Part shown: positions 51,795 to 59,507 of the stretch, piece after piece
Numbering within the stretch: position 1 is the first letter of the stretch
Layout: the number at the start of each line of letters is the position of its first letter
Assembly (NCBI RefSeq): GCF_003814875.1
Contig: NZ_RKQF01000001.1
Location: 744,001 to 808,000 of the forward strand
Reading direction: 5' to 3'
Length of the DNA stretch: 64,000 nt
Source of the DNA: Streptomyces sp. Ag109_O5-1
GTDB taxonomy: Bacteria; Actinomycetota; Actinomycetes; Streptomycetales; Streptomycetaceae
The notes under the pieces: model-generated
What the model saw: the letters and a program-made list of their open reading frames with translations, nothing else
Database searches by the model: none
What the model was told of the DNA's origin: nothing
Made by a program: the position numbers and the translations under genes

Positions 51795-53234
51795 TCACGC
51801 GCCGGTTCCGGCGGACGGGCGCGCCACGCGGCGGCGGATGGCGTACCAGCCGGCGACGAGCGCTGCGACGATCAGCGGCACACAGAGCACGGTGGTGCGT
51901 CCGGCGCCGCCGTCGGCGTACATCAGGACCAGGACGGAGGCGAGGAACGCCAGCGTCACGATCTCGGTCCAGGGGGAGCCCGGCAGTCGGTAGCCGGGGC
52001 GGGTGAGTTCGCCGTTCTGGGTCTTCCGCCAGAAGAGCAGGTGGCAGAGCATGATCATGCCCCAGGTGGCGATGATGCCGATCGCCGCGAAGTTGAGGAC
52101 GATCTCGAACGCGTCGGCGGGGACGACGAAGTTGAGGCCCACGCCGAGGACACAGATACCGCTGGTGAGCAGGATCCCGCCGTACGGCACCTGGGTGCGG
52201 CTCATCTTCGCGGTGAACTTCGGGGCGGAGCCGTTGACGGCCATGGAGCGCAGGATGCGGCCGGTGGAGTAGAGGCCGGAGTTGAGCGAGGACATGGCCG
52301 CGGTGAGGACGACCAGGTTCATCACACCGCCGGCCGCCGGGACGCCGATGTGGGAGAGCACGGTGACGAAGGGGCTCTGGCCCGCCGTGTACTTGTTCCA
52401 GGGCAGCAGCATCGACAGCAGGATGACCGAGCCGACGTAGAACAGGCCCACGCGCCACATGATCGAGTTGATCGCCTTGGGCATGATCTTCTCGGGGTTC
52501 TCCGTCTCACCGGCGGCGACGCCGACCAGCTCGACCGAGGCGTAGGCGAAGACGACGCCCTGGATGATCAGCAGCATGGGCAGCAGGCCGTTGGGGAAGA
52601 TGCCGCCGTTGTCGGTGATCAGGGACGGGCCGGGGGTGGTGCCGTCGACGGGGTGCTGGGTGACCAGCAGAAAGATGCCGATGACCATGAAGATCACCAG
52701 TGCGCTGACCTTGACGATCGCGAACCAGAACTCCAGTTCGCCGAAGATCTTCACCGAGATCAGGTTCACGGTGAGGACCACGGCGAGGGCTATCAGGGCG
52801 ATCACCCACTGCGGGATGTCGGAGAACATGCCCCAGTAGTGGGTGTAGGTGGCGACCGCGGTGATGTCGGCGATGCCGGTGGTCGCCCAGTTCAGGAAGT
52901 ACATCCAGCCCGCGGTGTACGCGCCCTTCTCGCCCAGGAACTCACGGGCGTACGAGACGAAGGCGCCGGAGGAGGGGCGGTAGAGCACGAGTTCGCCGAG
53001 GGCGCGTACGACGAGGAACGCGAAGATGCCGCAGACCGCGTACGCGACGAAGAGGGAGGGGCCGGCGTCGGCGAGGCGGCCGCCGGCGCCGAGGAAGAGG
53101 CCGGTGCCGATGGCACCGCCGATGGCGATCATGTTGACGTGCCGGTGCTTCAGCGACTTGCTGTAGCCGTGGTCTCCGGCGTCGACGTGACGGGACGAGG
53201 GGCGCGTCTCGTCTTTGAGGTGCTGTTCGCTCAC
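51795..53234 (-). CDS. APC-family amino acid permease, likely L-asparagine
   Basis: The GTG at 53234 overlaps the regulator stop (GTGA) and gives 479 aa with about 12 helices. The APC-family signature [44 protein letters not shown] begins near residue 39, followed by the conserved [23 protein letters not shown] and [21 protein letters not shown]. It imports a neutral or amide amino acid with protons. The specificity is inferred: the next gene is asparaginase, so asparagine is most likely, and D-serine/glycine is the alternative. It is cotranslated with the FCD regulator. Confidence 0.86.
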   Translation of the reverse strand: MSEQHLKDETRPSSRHVDAGDHGYSKSLKHRHVNMIAIGGAIGTGLFLGAGGRLADAGPSLFVAYAVCGIFAFLVVRALGELVLYRPSSGAFVSYAREFLGEKGAYTAGWMYFLNWATTGIADITAVATYTHYWGMFSDIPQWVIALIALAVVLTVNLISVKIFGELEFWFAIVKVSALVIFMVIGIFLLVTQHPVDGTTPGPSLITDNGGIFPNGLLPMLLIIQGVVFAYASVELVGVAAGETENPEKIMPKAINSIMWRVGLFYVGSVILLSMLLPWNKYTAGQSPFVTVLSHIGVPAAGGVMNLVVLTAAMSSLNSGLYSTGRILRSMAVNGSAPKFTAKMSRTQVPYGGILLTSGICVLGVGLNFVVPADAFEIVLNFAAIGIIATWGMIMLCHLLFWRKTQNGELTRPGYRLPGSPWTEIVTLAFLASVLVLMYADGGAGRTTVLCVPLIVAALVAGWYAIRRRVARPSAGTGA

Positions 53235-53962
53235 GCCTCGGTTCCGCCTTCCTGGTGCTTGTCCGTGCGCGCGGGGCGCACGATGTGGGTGAGGGTCGTC
53301 TCGACGCGGTCGAGGTGGTGGCTCATGGCCTCCACGGCGTCGGGTTCGGAACCGTCGATCAGTGCTTCGACGATGGCCCGGTGCTCCCGGTTGGACTGCT
53401 CCCGGCGGCCGCCCAGCTCGTTGAGGAAGGCCGACTGACGCGCCAGTGCGTCCCGGATCTCCTCGATGACCCGGCGGAAGACCGGGTTCTGGGCGGCCTC
53501 GGCCACGGCGAGGTGGAAGAGGGTGTCCATCGCGACCCACGCGGTGGTGTCCGTCTCCCGCTCCATGCGGTCGAGCAGATGGGCCAGGTGGTCCAGGTTC
53601 TCCGGGGTGCGGCGCAGCGCCGCGTACCCGGCGACCGGGATCTCGATGTGCCGGCGCACTTCGAGCAGGTCGCTCGCCGCGTAGTCGCCGAAGGTGGGGT
53701 CCTCGACGGCGTTCGCGACGACGAAGGTGCCCTTGCCGGTCTTGGAGACGGTCAGGCCCATCGTCTGCAGGGCCCGCAGGGCCTCGCGCAGGACGGGCCT
53801 GCTGATCTCCAGGGTGCGGCAGAGCTCCGCCTCGGAGGGGAGCTTGTCGCCTATGGCGTACTCGCCGCGCTCGATGGCACCGCGCAGGTGCGCCAGCACC
53901 GCCTCCATGGCGCTCACACGCCGTGGGGGCTGTCCGGCTGTCGGGCTGTCTGACAGGTTCAC
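53231..53962 (-). CDS. FadR/FCD-type GntR regulator
   Basis: The 243-aa product has a winged helix at 20-85 ([51 protein letters not shown]) and an FCD effector domain at 95-230 with metal-ligand candidates in [27 protein letters not shown] and [10 protein letters not shown]. It heads the permease-asparaginase-aspartase-glutaminase strand, overlapping the permease start, so it likely represses the cluster until an amino acid such as asparagine or aspartate is available. The operator was not identified with confidence. Confidence 0.87.
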   Translation of the reverse strand: MNLSDSPTAGQPPRRVSAMEAVLAHLRGAIERGEYAIGDKLPSEAELCRTLEISRPVLREALRALQTMGLTVSKTGKGTFVVANAVEDPTFGDYAASDLLEVRRHIEIPVAGYAALRRTPENLDHLAHLLDRMERETDTTAWVAMDTLFHLAVAEAAQNPVFRRVIEEIRDALARQSAFLNELGGRREQSNREHRAIVEALIDGSEPDAVEAMSHHLDRVETTLTHIVRPARTDKHQEGGTEA

Positions 53963-54020
53963 GGGTGAGATGTTCCGGGTTGCGGGAGGAGACTGTCAAG
54001 GTTTCGGGAAAGGAAACATT

Positions 54021-54062
54021 CACGGGGTGCGACGCCTGAATGTGCAGGCATCACACCCCGTG
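54021..54062 (-). terminator. Nested hairpin terminator after uppP
   Basis: CACGGGGTG (54021-54029) pairs with CACCCCGTG (54054-54062), and inside GCCTG (54034-54038) pairs with CAGGC (54045-54049). It lies 40 bases after the uppP stop. Confidence 0.65.
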
Positions 54063-54102
54063 GTGGTGCGAGGACGGACCGGACCGGTGCAGCGGTGGCA
54101 GG

Positions 54103-54939
54103 TCAGGCGTTGATGGTGCCCGTGGCGAGGAGGCCGAAGACCGCCAGGCCGATCACGATCCGGTAGATCACGAAGGCGTTGAAGGAGTGCTTCGCCACGA
54201 ACTTCAGCAGCCAGGCGATGGAGCCGTAGGCGACCACGAAGGAGACGATCGTGCCGACCGCCAGCGGGGCGGCGCCGACGCCCGCGCCGAGGGCGTCCTT
54301 GAGCTCGTAGATACCGGCGCCGGTCAGGGCCGGGATGCCGAGGAAGAAGGAGAGCCGGGTGGCGGCGACGCGGTCCAGGTCCAGGATGAGCGCGGTGGAC
54401 ATGGTGGCGCCGGAGCGGGAGAAACCGGGGAAGAGCAGGGCGAGGATCTGGGAGCAGCCGACCAGCATCGCGTCCTTGAACGAGGTGTCGTCCTCACCGC
54501 GCTTGTGGCGGCCCATCTGGTCCGCGCACCACATCACACCGGAGCCGACGATCAGCGAGCCGCCGACCACCCAGAGGGAACCGAGCGCACCGTCGATCAG
54601 CGGCTTCGCCGCCAGGCCCACCAGGACGATCGGGATCGTCGAGTAGATGACCCACCAGGCGAACTTGTAGTCGTGGTGGTAGCGCTCCTCCTTGTTGGCC
54701 AGACCGCGGCCCCAGGCGGTGACGATCCGCTTGATGTCCTTGAAGAAGTACACGAGCACGGCGGCGATGGCGCCCACCTGGATGACGGCGGAGAACCCGA
54801 CGACGGACTTGTCGTCGACGGGGATGTTCATGAGCCCCTCGGTGATCTTGAGGTGGCCGGTGGAGGACACGGGGAGGAACTCGGTCACCCCCTCGACGAC
54901 ACCGAGGACGACGGCTTGACCGACGGAGATGGCGCTCAT
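54103..54939 (-). CDS. uppP: Undecaprenyl-diphosphatase
   Basis: The 278-aa membrane protein has about eight helices and the two BacA/UppP signatures: VVEGVTEFLPVSSTGHL (about 15-31) and LLFPGFSRSGATMS. It dephosphorylates undecaprenyl pyrophosphate on the outer face of the membrane to recycle the carrier and also gives bacitracin tolerance. It lies downstream of the crcB group on the same strand with a 72-base gap containing the imperfect palindrome TGTAGACAGTCTTACA (54974-54989). Confidence 0.93.
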   Translation of the reverse strand: MSAISVGQAVVLGVVEGVTEFLPVSSTGHLKITEGLMNIPVDDKSVVGFSAVIQVGAIAAVLVYFFKDIKRIVTAWGRGLANKEERYHHDYKFAWWVIYSTIPIVLVGLAAKPLIDGALGSLWVVGGSLIVGSGVMWCADQMGRHKRGEDDTSFKDAMLVGCSQILALLFPGFSRSGATMSTALILDLDRVAATRLSFFLGIPALTGAGIYELKDALGAGVGAAPLAVGTIVSFVVAYGSIAWLLKFVAKHSFNAFVIYRIVIGLAVFGLLATGTINA

Positions 54940-55011
54940 GGGATCCAGTTCTGCAGAGTTTGGTCGACAGTGCTGTAGACAGTCTTACAACGGCCGGGTA
55001 TGAGGCAAGTT

Positions 55012-55386
55012 CTAGGCCCAGAGGGCCTGGGCAATCGCGACTCCTGCGAAGGCCGCCCCGAGTCCCGCCACGAGGCTCGCGACGACGTTGGCGGCAGCGT
55101 AGAGCCCGGCGCCGGTCTCGGTCAGCCTGAGGGTCTCGTACGAGAACGTCGAGTACGTCGTCAGCGCCCCGCACAGCCCGGTCCCGAGGAGCAACTGGAG
55201 ATGCGGGCCGGCGGCGCCCGCCGAGGCCGCGCCGGTGAGCAGGCCCAGGATCAGGCAGCCGGTGACGTTGACCACGAAGGTGCCCCAGGGGAAGACGGAG
55301 TCGTGCCTGGCCTGGACGGCACGGTCGGTGAGGTAGCGGAGCGGGGCACCGACGACGGCGCCGAGCACGACCAACAGCCAGTTCAC
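55012..55386 (-). CDS. crcB: Fluoride channel protein CrcB/Fluc, first copy
   Basis: The 124-aa protein has four helices of the Fluc fold. Conserved features are [33 protein letters not shown] (channel Asn) and [19 protein letters not shown] (phenylalanine-box region). It exports fluoride as a dual-topology dimer. It overlaps the DUF190 gene by four bases. With a second, differently sequenced copy at 55760 the channel may be a heterodimer. Confidence 0.9.
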   Translation of the reverse strand: MNWLLVVLGAVVGAPLRYLTDRAVQARHDSVFPWGTFVVNVTGCLILGLLTGAASAGAAGPHLQLLLGTGLCGALTTYSTFSYETLRLTETGAGLYAAANVVASLVAGLGAAFAGVAIAQALWA

Positions 55387-55763
55387 AACGACTTCTTACC
55401 TTCCGCGTCCGTTTTGGTCGTGTCGTCCGTGCGGCCGACGTACCTGATGACCTCGCAGTCGTCGAGGGTGACGAGGCCCTCGGTCACCAGTTCGTCGAGC
55501 TGCGGCAGGAAGTCCCGGACCCGCTCCTCTGTGTCCACGATCACGACCGCCACCGGCAGGTCCTCGCTGAGCGACAGCAGCCGGGCGGTGTGGATGCGGG
55601 AGGAGGCGCCGAAGCCCTCGATGCCCCGGAAGACGCTGGCGCCCGCGAGGCCGGCCGTGTGGGCGCGGTGCACGATCTCGGTGTAGAGGGGCTTGTGGTG
55701 CCAGATGTCGTCCTCGCCGATGTAGACGGTCAGGCGCAGGGCGCGGCCGGTCAGTCTCGTCAT
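55383..55763 (-). CDS. DUF190 protein in the fluoride module
   Basis: This 126-aa soluble protein belongs to DUF190, often encoded beside crcB and thought to help or regulate it. The core is [53 protein letters not shown], a ferredoxin-like PII-type fold. It sits between two crcB genes with four-base overlaps on both sides. ATG 55763 was chosen from position. The biochemical role is unproven. Confidence 0.85.
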   Translation of the reverse strand: MTRLTGRALRLTVYIGEDDIWHHKPLYTEIVHRAHTAGLAGASVFRGIEGFGASSRIHTARLLSLSEDLPVAVVIVDTEERVRDFLPQLDELVTEGLVTLDDCEVIRYVGRTDDTTKTDAEGKKSL

Positions 55764-56221
55764 CGCTGCCTCCGGGTGAGGACACGGCGGGTCGCGGTGG
55801 CCGCGCACCACACCGCCGCCATGGCCGCGCACAGGGTCGCGGCGAGATAGGCCAGGCCCGTGGCGGGGCGGCCGTGGTCGACCAGTTTCTGGATGTCGAC
55901 GGCGTAGGTGGAGAAGGTGGTGAAGCCGCCGAGGACGCCGGTGCCGAAGAAGGGGCGGACCAGGCGGTGCGCGGGGAGTCCTTCGGTGATCAGCACCAGG
56001 AACGCGCCGATCACCGCACAGCCGACGACGTTCGTCCAGAAGGTCGCCCAGGGGAATCCCCCGGCGGCCGTGGGCAGGGCCAGGGCGAGTGCGTAGCGGG
56101 CCACGGCGCCGATCGCGCCGCCGGCGGCGACCACCGAGACGACCGGTGCCTGGGTACGCCACTCGGACCGGCGGCGCGGGGCCGGCTGGACACGGAGGCT
56201 CTCGGCTTCCGGGGCTGTCAT
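55760..56221 (-). CDS. crcB: Fluoride channel protein CrcB/Fluc, second copy
   Basis: The 153-aa protein has an N-terminal extension of about 28 residues, then the Fluc core: [32 protein letters not shown] (channel Asn) and [18 protein letters not shown]. It is the upstream gene of the module. ATG 56221 has GGAG eleven bases upstream; a longer form from 56284 would include the tandem repeat. I saw no fluoride riboswitch motif upstream. Confidence 0.87.
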   Translation of the reverse strand: MTAPEAESLRVQPAPRRRSEWRTQAPVVSVVAAGGAIGAVARYALALALPTAAGGFPWATFWTNVVGCAVIGAFLVLITEGLPAHRLVRPFFGTGVLGGFTTFSTYAVDIQKLVDHGRPATGLAYLAATLCAAMAAVWCAATATRRVLTRRQR

Positions 56222-56237
56222 CGGTCGTACGTCTCCT

Positions 56238-56279
56238 GTTCGGCACCACCCCGACGGGGTTCGGCACCGCTCCGACGGG
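56238..56279. repeat. Two tandem 21-bp units upstream of crcB
   Basis: GTTCGGCACCACCCCGACGGG is followed directly by GTTCGGCACCGCTCCGACGGG; the two units differ at two positions. They lie between the crcB start and the propeller gene stop, in the control region of the fluoride module. Confidence 0.6.
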
Positions 56280-56311
56280 GGCAACAGGCTACCGCCGGGC
56301 GTACCCGCCGG

Positions 56312-57274
56312 TCACTTCGCGGTGGGGGCCGCGCAGACCGCGATGCCGGGCTCCCAGACACTGCCGAGGACCAGGTGGCGGCCGGTCCGGCAGACGCTGG
56401 TGACCATGCGGAAGCCGGAGTGCCGGCGCGCGAGGTGGTGGACGACCCTGCCGTGGTCGTCGAGGGCCACGACGGCGACGGTGCCGACGGGCCGGTAGGG
56501 GGCGTGCACGGCGGCGCGCGCGGCCGCCCTGCGGACGGCGGGCGGGGTGCGGTGCAGGACGTCGAGCGCCGGGTTGCGGGGGCCGGCGAGTGCGACCCAG
56601 GTGAGGTCGCCGTCCCGCCACATGTTGTCCGGCATCCCGGGGAGCTCCGCGAAGAACTCGGCGCGGCCGGTGCGCGGGCCGTTGAGCCAGTAGCGGGTGA
56701 GTCGGTACGCGCCGGTCTCGGCGACGATCAGGAAGGTGCCGTCGCCGCTCACGGCCAGTCCGTTGGCGAACTGGAGCCCGTCGCAGGCCACTTCGGGCTC
56801 CGTCGCGCCGGGGGCGAGGCGCAGCAGGCGGCCGGTGCCGCTGTGCTCGACGATGTCGCCGATCCAGTGGTCGAGGGGGAAGCGGCGGCTCGACTCGGTG
56901 AAGTACACCGTGCCGTCGGGCAGGGCGACCACGTTGCTCGCGAACCCGAGCCGCTCCCCCGCAACGGAGTCGGCGAGCACGCGCACGACTCCGTCGGTGA
57001 GGCCGACGCGCAGCAGACCGCGCTCCGCGTCGCAGACCAGCAGGTCGCCGTCCGGGAGGAGTTCCAGGCCCAGCGGGCGGCCGCCGGTCTCGGCGAGCAC
57101 CCGCACCCTGGCGGTGTCCGGGTCACCGAGGTCGTCCAGACGCAGGATGCGGCCGTCCGCGACGCCAGTCAGGACCCGGCCTTCCGGATCCGTCACCACG
57201 TCCTCCGGGCCGCGGCCGCCGACGGCGACGTAGTGGAGGGGGAAAAGACGCTCGGGACGGTCCATGGATCCCAT
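56312..57274 (-). CDS. Strictosidine-synthase-like/SMP-30 beta-propeller protein
   Basis: The 320-aa product is a six-bladed propeller. Blade motifs are DVVTDPEGRVLTG, LGLELLPDGDLLVCD, ASNVVALPDGTVYFTESS, ANGLAVSGDGTFLIVAET, then RYWLNGPRTGRAEFFAELPGMPDNMWRDGDLTWVALAGPRNP, which closely matches the strictosidine synthase/APMAP group. Such proteins act as lactonases or esterases; no signal peptide is present. It lies 20 bases after the small HTH gene on the same strand. ATG 57274 and 57265 are both possible. Confidence 0.78.
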   Translation of the reverse strand: MGSMDRPERLFPLHYVAVGGRGPEDVVTDPEGRVLTGVADGRILRLDDLGDPDTARVRVLAETGGRPLGLELLPDGDLLVCDAERGLLRVGLTDGVVRVLADSVAGERLGFASNVVALPDGTVYFTESSRRFPLDHWIGDIVEHSGTGRLLRLAPGATEPEVACDGLQFANGLAVSGDGTFLIVAETGAYRLTRYWLNGPRTGRAEFFAELPGMPDNMWRDGDLTWVALAGPRNPALDVLHRTPPAVRRAAARAAVHAPYRPVGTVAVVALDDHGRVVHHLARRHSGFRMVTSVCRTGRHLVLGSVWEPGIAVCAAPTAK

Positions 57275-57294
57275 ACTGTCAGGCGGAACCGGTC

Positions 57295-57582
57295 TCACCA
57301 GCCCTTCTCGAACATCCTGGCCACCTCGGCGATCCGGATCTCGTCGCGCCGGTAGTAGGTACGGTGCCGGATGCGCTTGGTGCGCAGCAGGCCGAGGCGG
57401 GTCAGCAGGCTCAGATGGGTGCCGGCGACCTTGCGGGAGACACCGAGCTTGGCGGCGACGGCCCGGACGGTGACACCGTCCTCGACGAGGTCCGCGTGAC
57501 GCTGGGGCGGGAAGTGGGCCGCCGGATCCTTGAGCCAGTCCAGAATCTCCAGGCGGCTTACGCCCTTTGCGTTCCTCAGCAT
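57295..57582 (-). CDS. Small ArsR-like winged-helix regulator
   Basis: ATG 57582 has GGAGG at eight bases and gives 95 aa. The fold is a winged helix: SRLEILDWLKDPAAHFPPQRHADLVEDGVTVRAVAAKLGVSRKVAGTHLSLLTRLGLLRTKRIRHRTYYRRDE. It lacks the cysteines of metal-sensing ArsR proteins. It is the upstream gene of the pair with the propeller protein, so it may control that gene. The ORF extends further upstream, but without a binding site. Confidence 0.75.
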   Translation of the reverse strand: MLRNAKGVSRLEILDWLKDPAAHFPPQRHADLVEDGVTVRAVAAKLGVSRKVAGTHLSLLTRLGLLRTKRIRHRTYYRRDEIRIAEVARMFEKGW

Positions 57583-57746
57583 CCGACCGGCCTCCGTCCC
57601 CTGCCTCCTCGTAGTTCGTTTTTCCCACTGTCGCGCAGCCGAAGCCCCCACGTCAGGGACTCGGGGACCGTTGTCCGAGACCGTACGGCCGTACGAGATC
57701 GGCCGGTGGGGAACTTGCCTCCGCAACTTGCCGCGGGCAGGGCTGA

Positions 57747-57778
57747 GGGGCCCGACCGTCCCCTTACGGCCGGGCCCC
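57747..57778. terminator. Strong terminator after the galactanase gene
   Basis: GGGGCCCG (57747-57754) and CGGGCCCC (57771-57778) with inner CCG/CGG pairs form an 11-bp interrupted stem and 8-nt loop, 14 bases beyond the GH53 stop in its transcription direction. Confidence 0.65.
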
Positions 57779-57791
57779 CGTCAGTGGTGGT

Positions 57792-59354
57792 TCAGCGGTG
57801 GCTGAACCAGGCCATGGAGGACAGCGCCTTGTCGTCGTAGCCGAACAGGGCCTGGTTCTCCCAGCCGTTGCCGGAGCCGGCGTCGGTCGGATCCCAGCCG
57901 TTTCCGGTGACGGCGGTCCAGGTCGCCTCCCAGTAGAAGACGCCGAGCCCGCGGCCGTTCGGGACGGCCTCGACGATGTTCGCCACGGCGTTCATCCAGG
58001 CCAGCTGGCCGGCTGCGGTGGCCGGGTAGCCGGTGACCAGTTCGCTGGTGGTGTCGATCTGGTTCTCCAGCGAGTCGTCCTGGGCGAGGGTGAACGGGTA
58101 GGCCGTCTCGGCGACGAAGACCGGCTTGCCGTAGCGTGACGCCACGTCGTCCAGGGTGGTCTGGGCGGCGGCCAGCGAGCCGTGCCAGTAGCCGTAGTAC
58201 GACAGCCCGATCACGTCGTAGTTGATGCCGTAGGTCTTGGCGTTGTCGAACCACCAGCGGACCGTGGCGTCGTCGCCCGCGTTGGCCAGGTGCAGGGCGA
58301 CCTGGGTGCCGGAGGAGACCGCCTTGGCCGCGCTGTAGCCGGAGTTGATCAGCCCGGCGAGCTGCGACCAGTTGCTCGTGGAGCCCTCGGACCAGAGCAT
58401 GCCGCCGTTGATCTCGTTGCCGATCTGGACCATGTCGGCTGTGGTGCCCTGGGACTTCAGCGCGTCGAGGACGTCGTACGTGTGGTTGTACACATCGGTC
58501 TTCAGCTGGCTGTAGGAGTCGTTCGCCCAGGCGGCGGGCTTGGTCTGGGCGCCCGGGTCGGCCCAGGTGTCCGAGTAGTGGAAGTCGACCAGCAGCTTCA
58601 TGCCGGCCGCCTTGATGCGCTTGGCCATGGCCAGCACATGCGCCTTGTCGTTGTAGCCGTCGGCCGGGTTGACCCAGACCTTCAGGCGCGCGTAGTTCAT
58701 CCCGGCGTTCTTGAGGATGGTGACCGCGTCCCCGGTGGTGCCGGAGCTGGTCTTGTAGACACCGCCCTTGGCCTCGCTCTTGGCGAGTGACGAGATGTCG
58801 GCGCCCTTGATGGACAGGCCCGTCGAACCGGACGCGAAGGTCAGGTCGTCGACGTTGATCCAGTTGCCCGCGTTGGCGTCGGAGTTGATGCTGACCGTGC
58901 ACTGGTTGTTGGTGACCGCGATCGAGGTGACGATCCGGACCCAGCTGCTGGTGGAGACCGGCAGTTCGGTCCTCTGCTCCGAACTGCCGCAGTTCTTCAG
59001 GGATATGTAGGCGGAGTTCTGGCCGCCGCTGGAGCGGACCCAGGCGGTGAGCGTGTAGTTGCCGTTGGTCAGCCCCGACAGGTACTGGTACGTCTCCACC
59101 TTGTAGGCGGAGGCCGAGTAGTGGGTCAGGCGGTAACTGCCGCTGTGGCCACCGGACTCGGTGTACGAGGCGCCCGTGTCGCCGTACTCCGACCAGCCGG
59201 CGGGGCTGGCCACACCCGCGCCATCCGACTCGAAGCCGCCGTTGGTGAGCGTGCTCGCCGCCTGGGCGGACTGGACGGGCAGGGTGATCAGGGCGAGCCC
59301 GGCCGCGAGCGGCAGCAGCAGGGCTCTGATGGTGCGTCTGGGATGGAACATCAT
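57792..59354 (-). CDS. Secreted endo-beta-1,4-galactanase, GH53, with binding module
   Basis: The 520-aa enzyme has a signal peptide (ALLLPLAAGLALITLPVQSAQA, cleavage near residue 31), a carbohydrate-binding beta-sandwich (35-175; LTNGGFESDGAGVASPAGWSEYG) and a GH53 barrel (180-520). Catalytic glutamates are in VQIGNEINGGMLW (acid/base) and VFVAETAYPF (nucleophile). It hydrolyses arabinogalactan type I to galacto-oligosaccharides outside the cell. It follows the GH42 gene by 153 bases with a strong hairpin between. This fits a galactan-utilisation operon in which oligomers are imported by the divergent ABC transporter. Confidence 0.9.
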   Translation of the reverse strand: MMFHPRRTIRALLLPLAAGLALITLPVQSAQAASTLTNGGFESDGAGVASPAGWSEYGDTGASYTESGGHSGSYRLTHYSASAYKVETYQYLSGLTNGNYTLTAWVRSSGGQNSAYISLKNCGSSEQRTELPVSTSSWVRIVTSIAVTNNQCTVSINSDANAGNWINVDDLTFASGSTGLSIKGADISSLAKSEAKGGVYKTSSGTTGDAVTILKNAGMNYARLKVWVNPADGYNDKAHVLAMAKRIKAAGMKLLVDFHYSDTWADPGAQTKPAAWANDSYSQLKTDVYNHTYDVLDALKSQGTTADMVQIGNEINGGMLWSEGSTSNWSQLAGLINSGYSAAKAVSSGTQVALHLANAGDDATVRWWFDNAKTYGINYDVIGLSYYGYWHGSLAAAQTTLDDVASRYGKPVFVAETAYPFTLAQDDSLENQIDTTSELVTGYPATAAGQLAWMNAVANIVEAVPNGRGLGVFYWEATWTAVTGNGWDPTDAGSGNGWENQALFGYDDKALSSMAWFSHR

Positions 59355-59414
59355 CGTCCGTCGTCCCTTCGACGTGACTGGGGAGGGGGTTCCTCCGGTG
59401 GGGCCGGAGGAGTG

Positions 59415-59456
59415 CCCCTCCGCCCGCGGCTCTCGTGGCACGCGCGGACGGAGGGG
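59415..59456 (-). other. Intercistronic 14-bp hairpin between GH42 and GH53 genes
   Basis: CCCCTCCGCCCGCG (59415-59428) pairs with CGCGGACGGAGGGG (59443-59456) with one mismatch or wobble around a 14-nt loop. It could end the upstream message in part, or protect it, giving the two enzymes different levels. Confidence 0.55.
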
Positions 59457-59507
59457 AGTCTCGGCGGACCCGGGCGCGGCGACCGGTCCGCGACACCGCG
59501 ACCGGGC

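Noticed and set aside
56222..56311. Possible fluoride riboswitch before crcB
   Set aside because: The conserved fluoride riboswitch core could not be found; only tandem 21-bp units are present.
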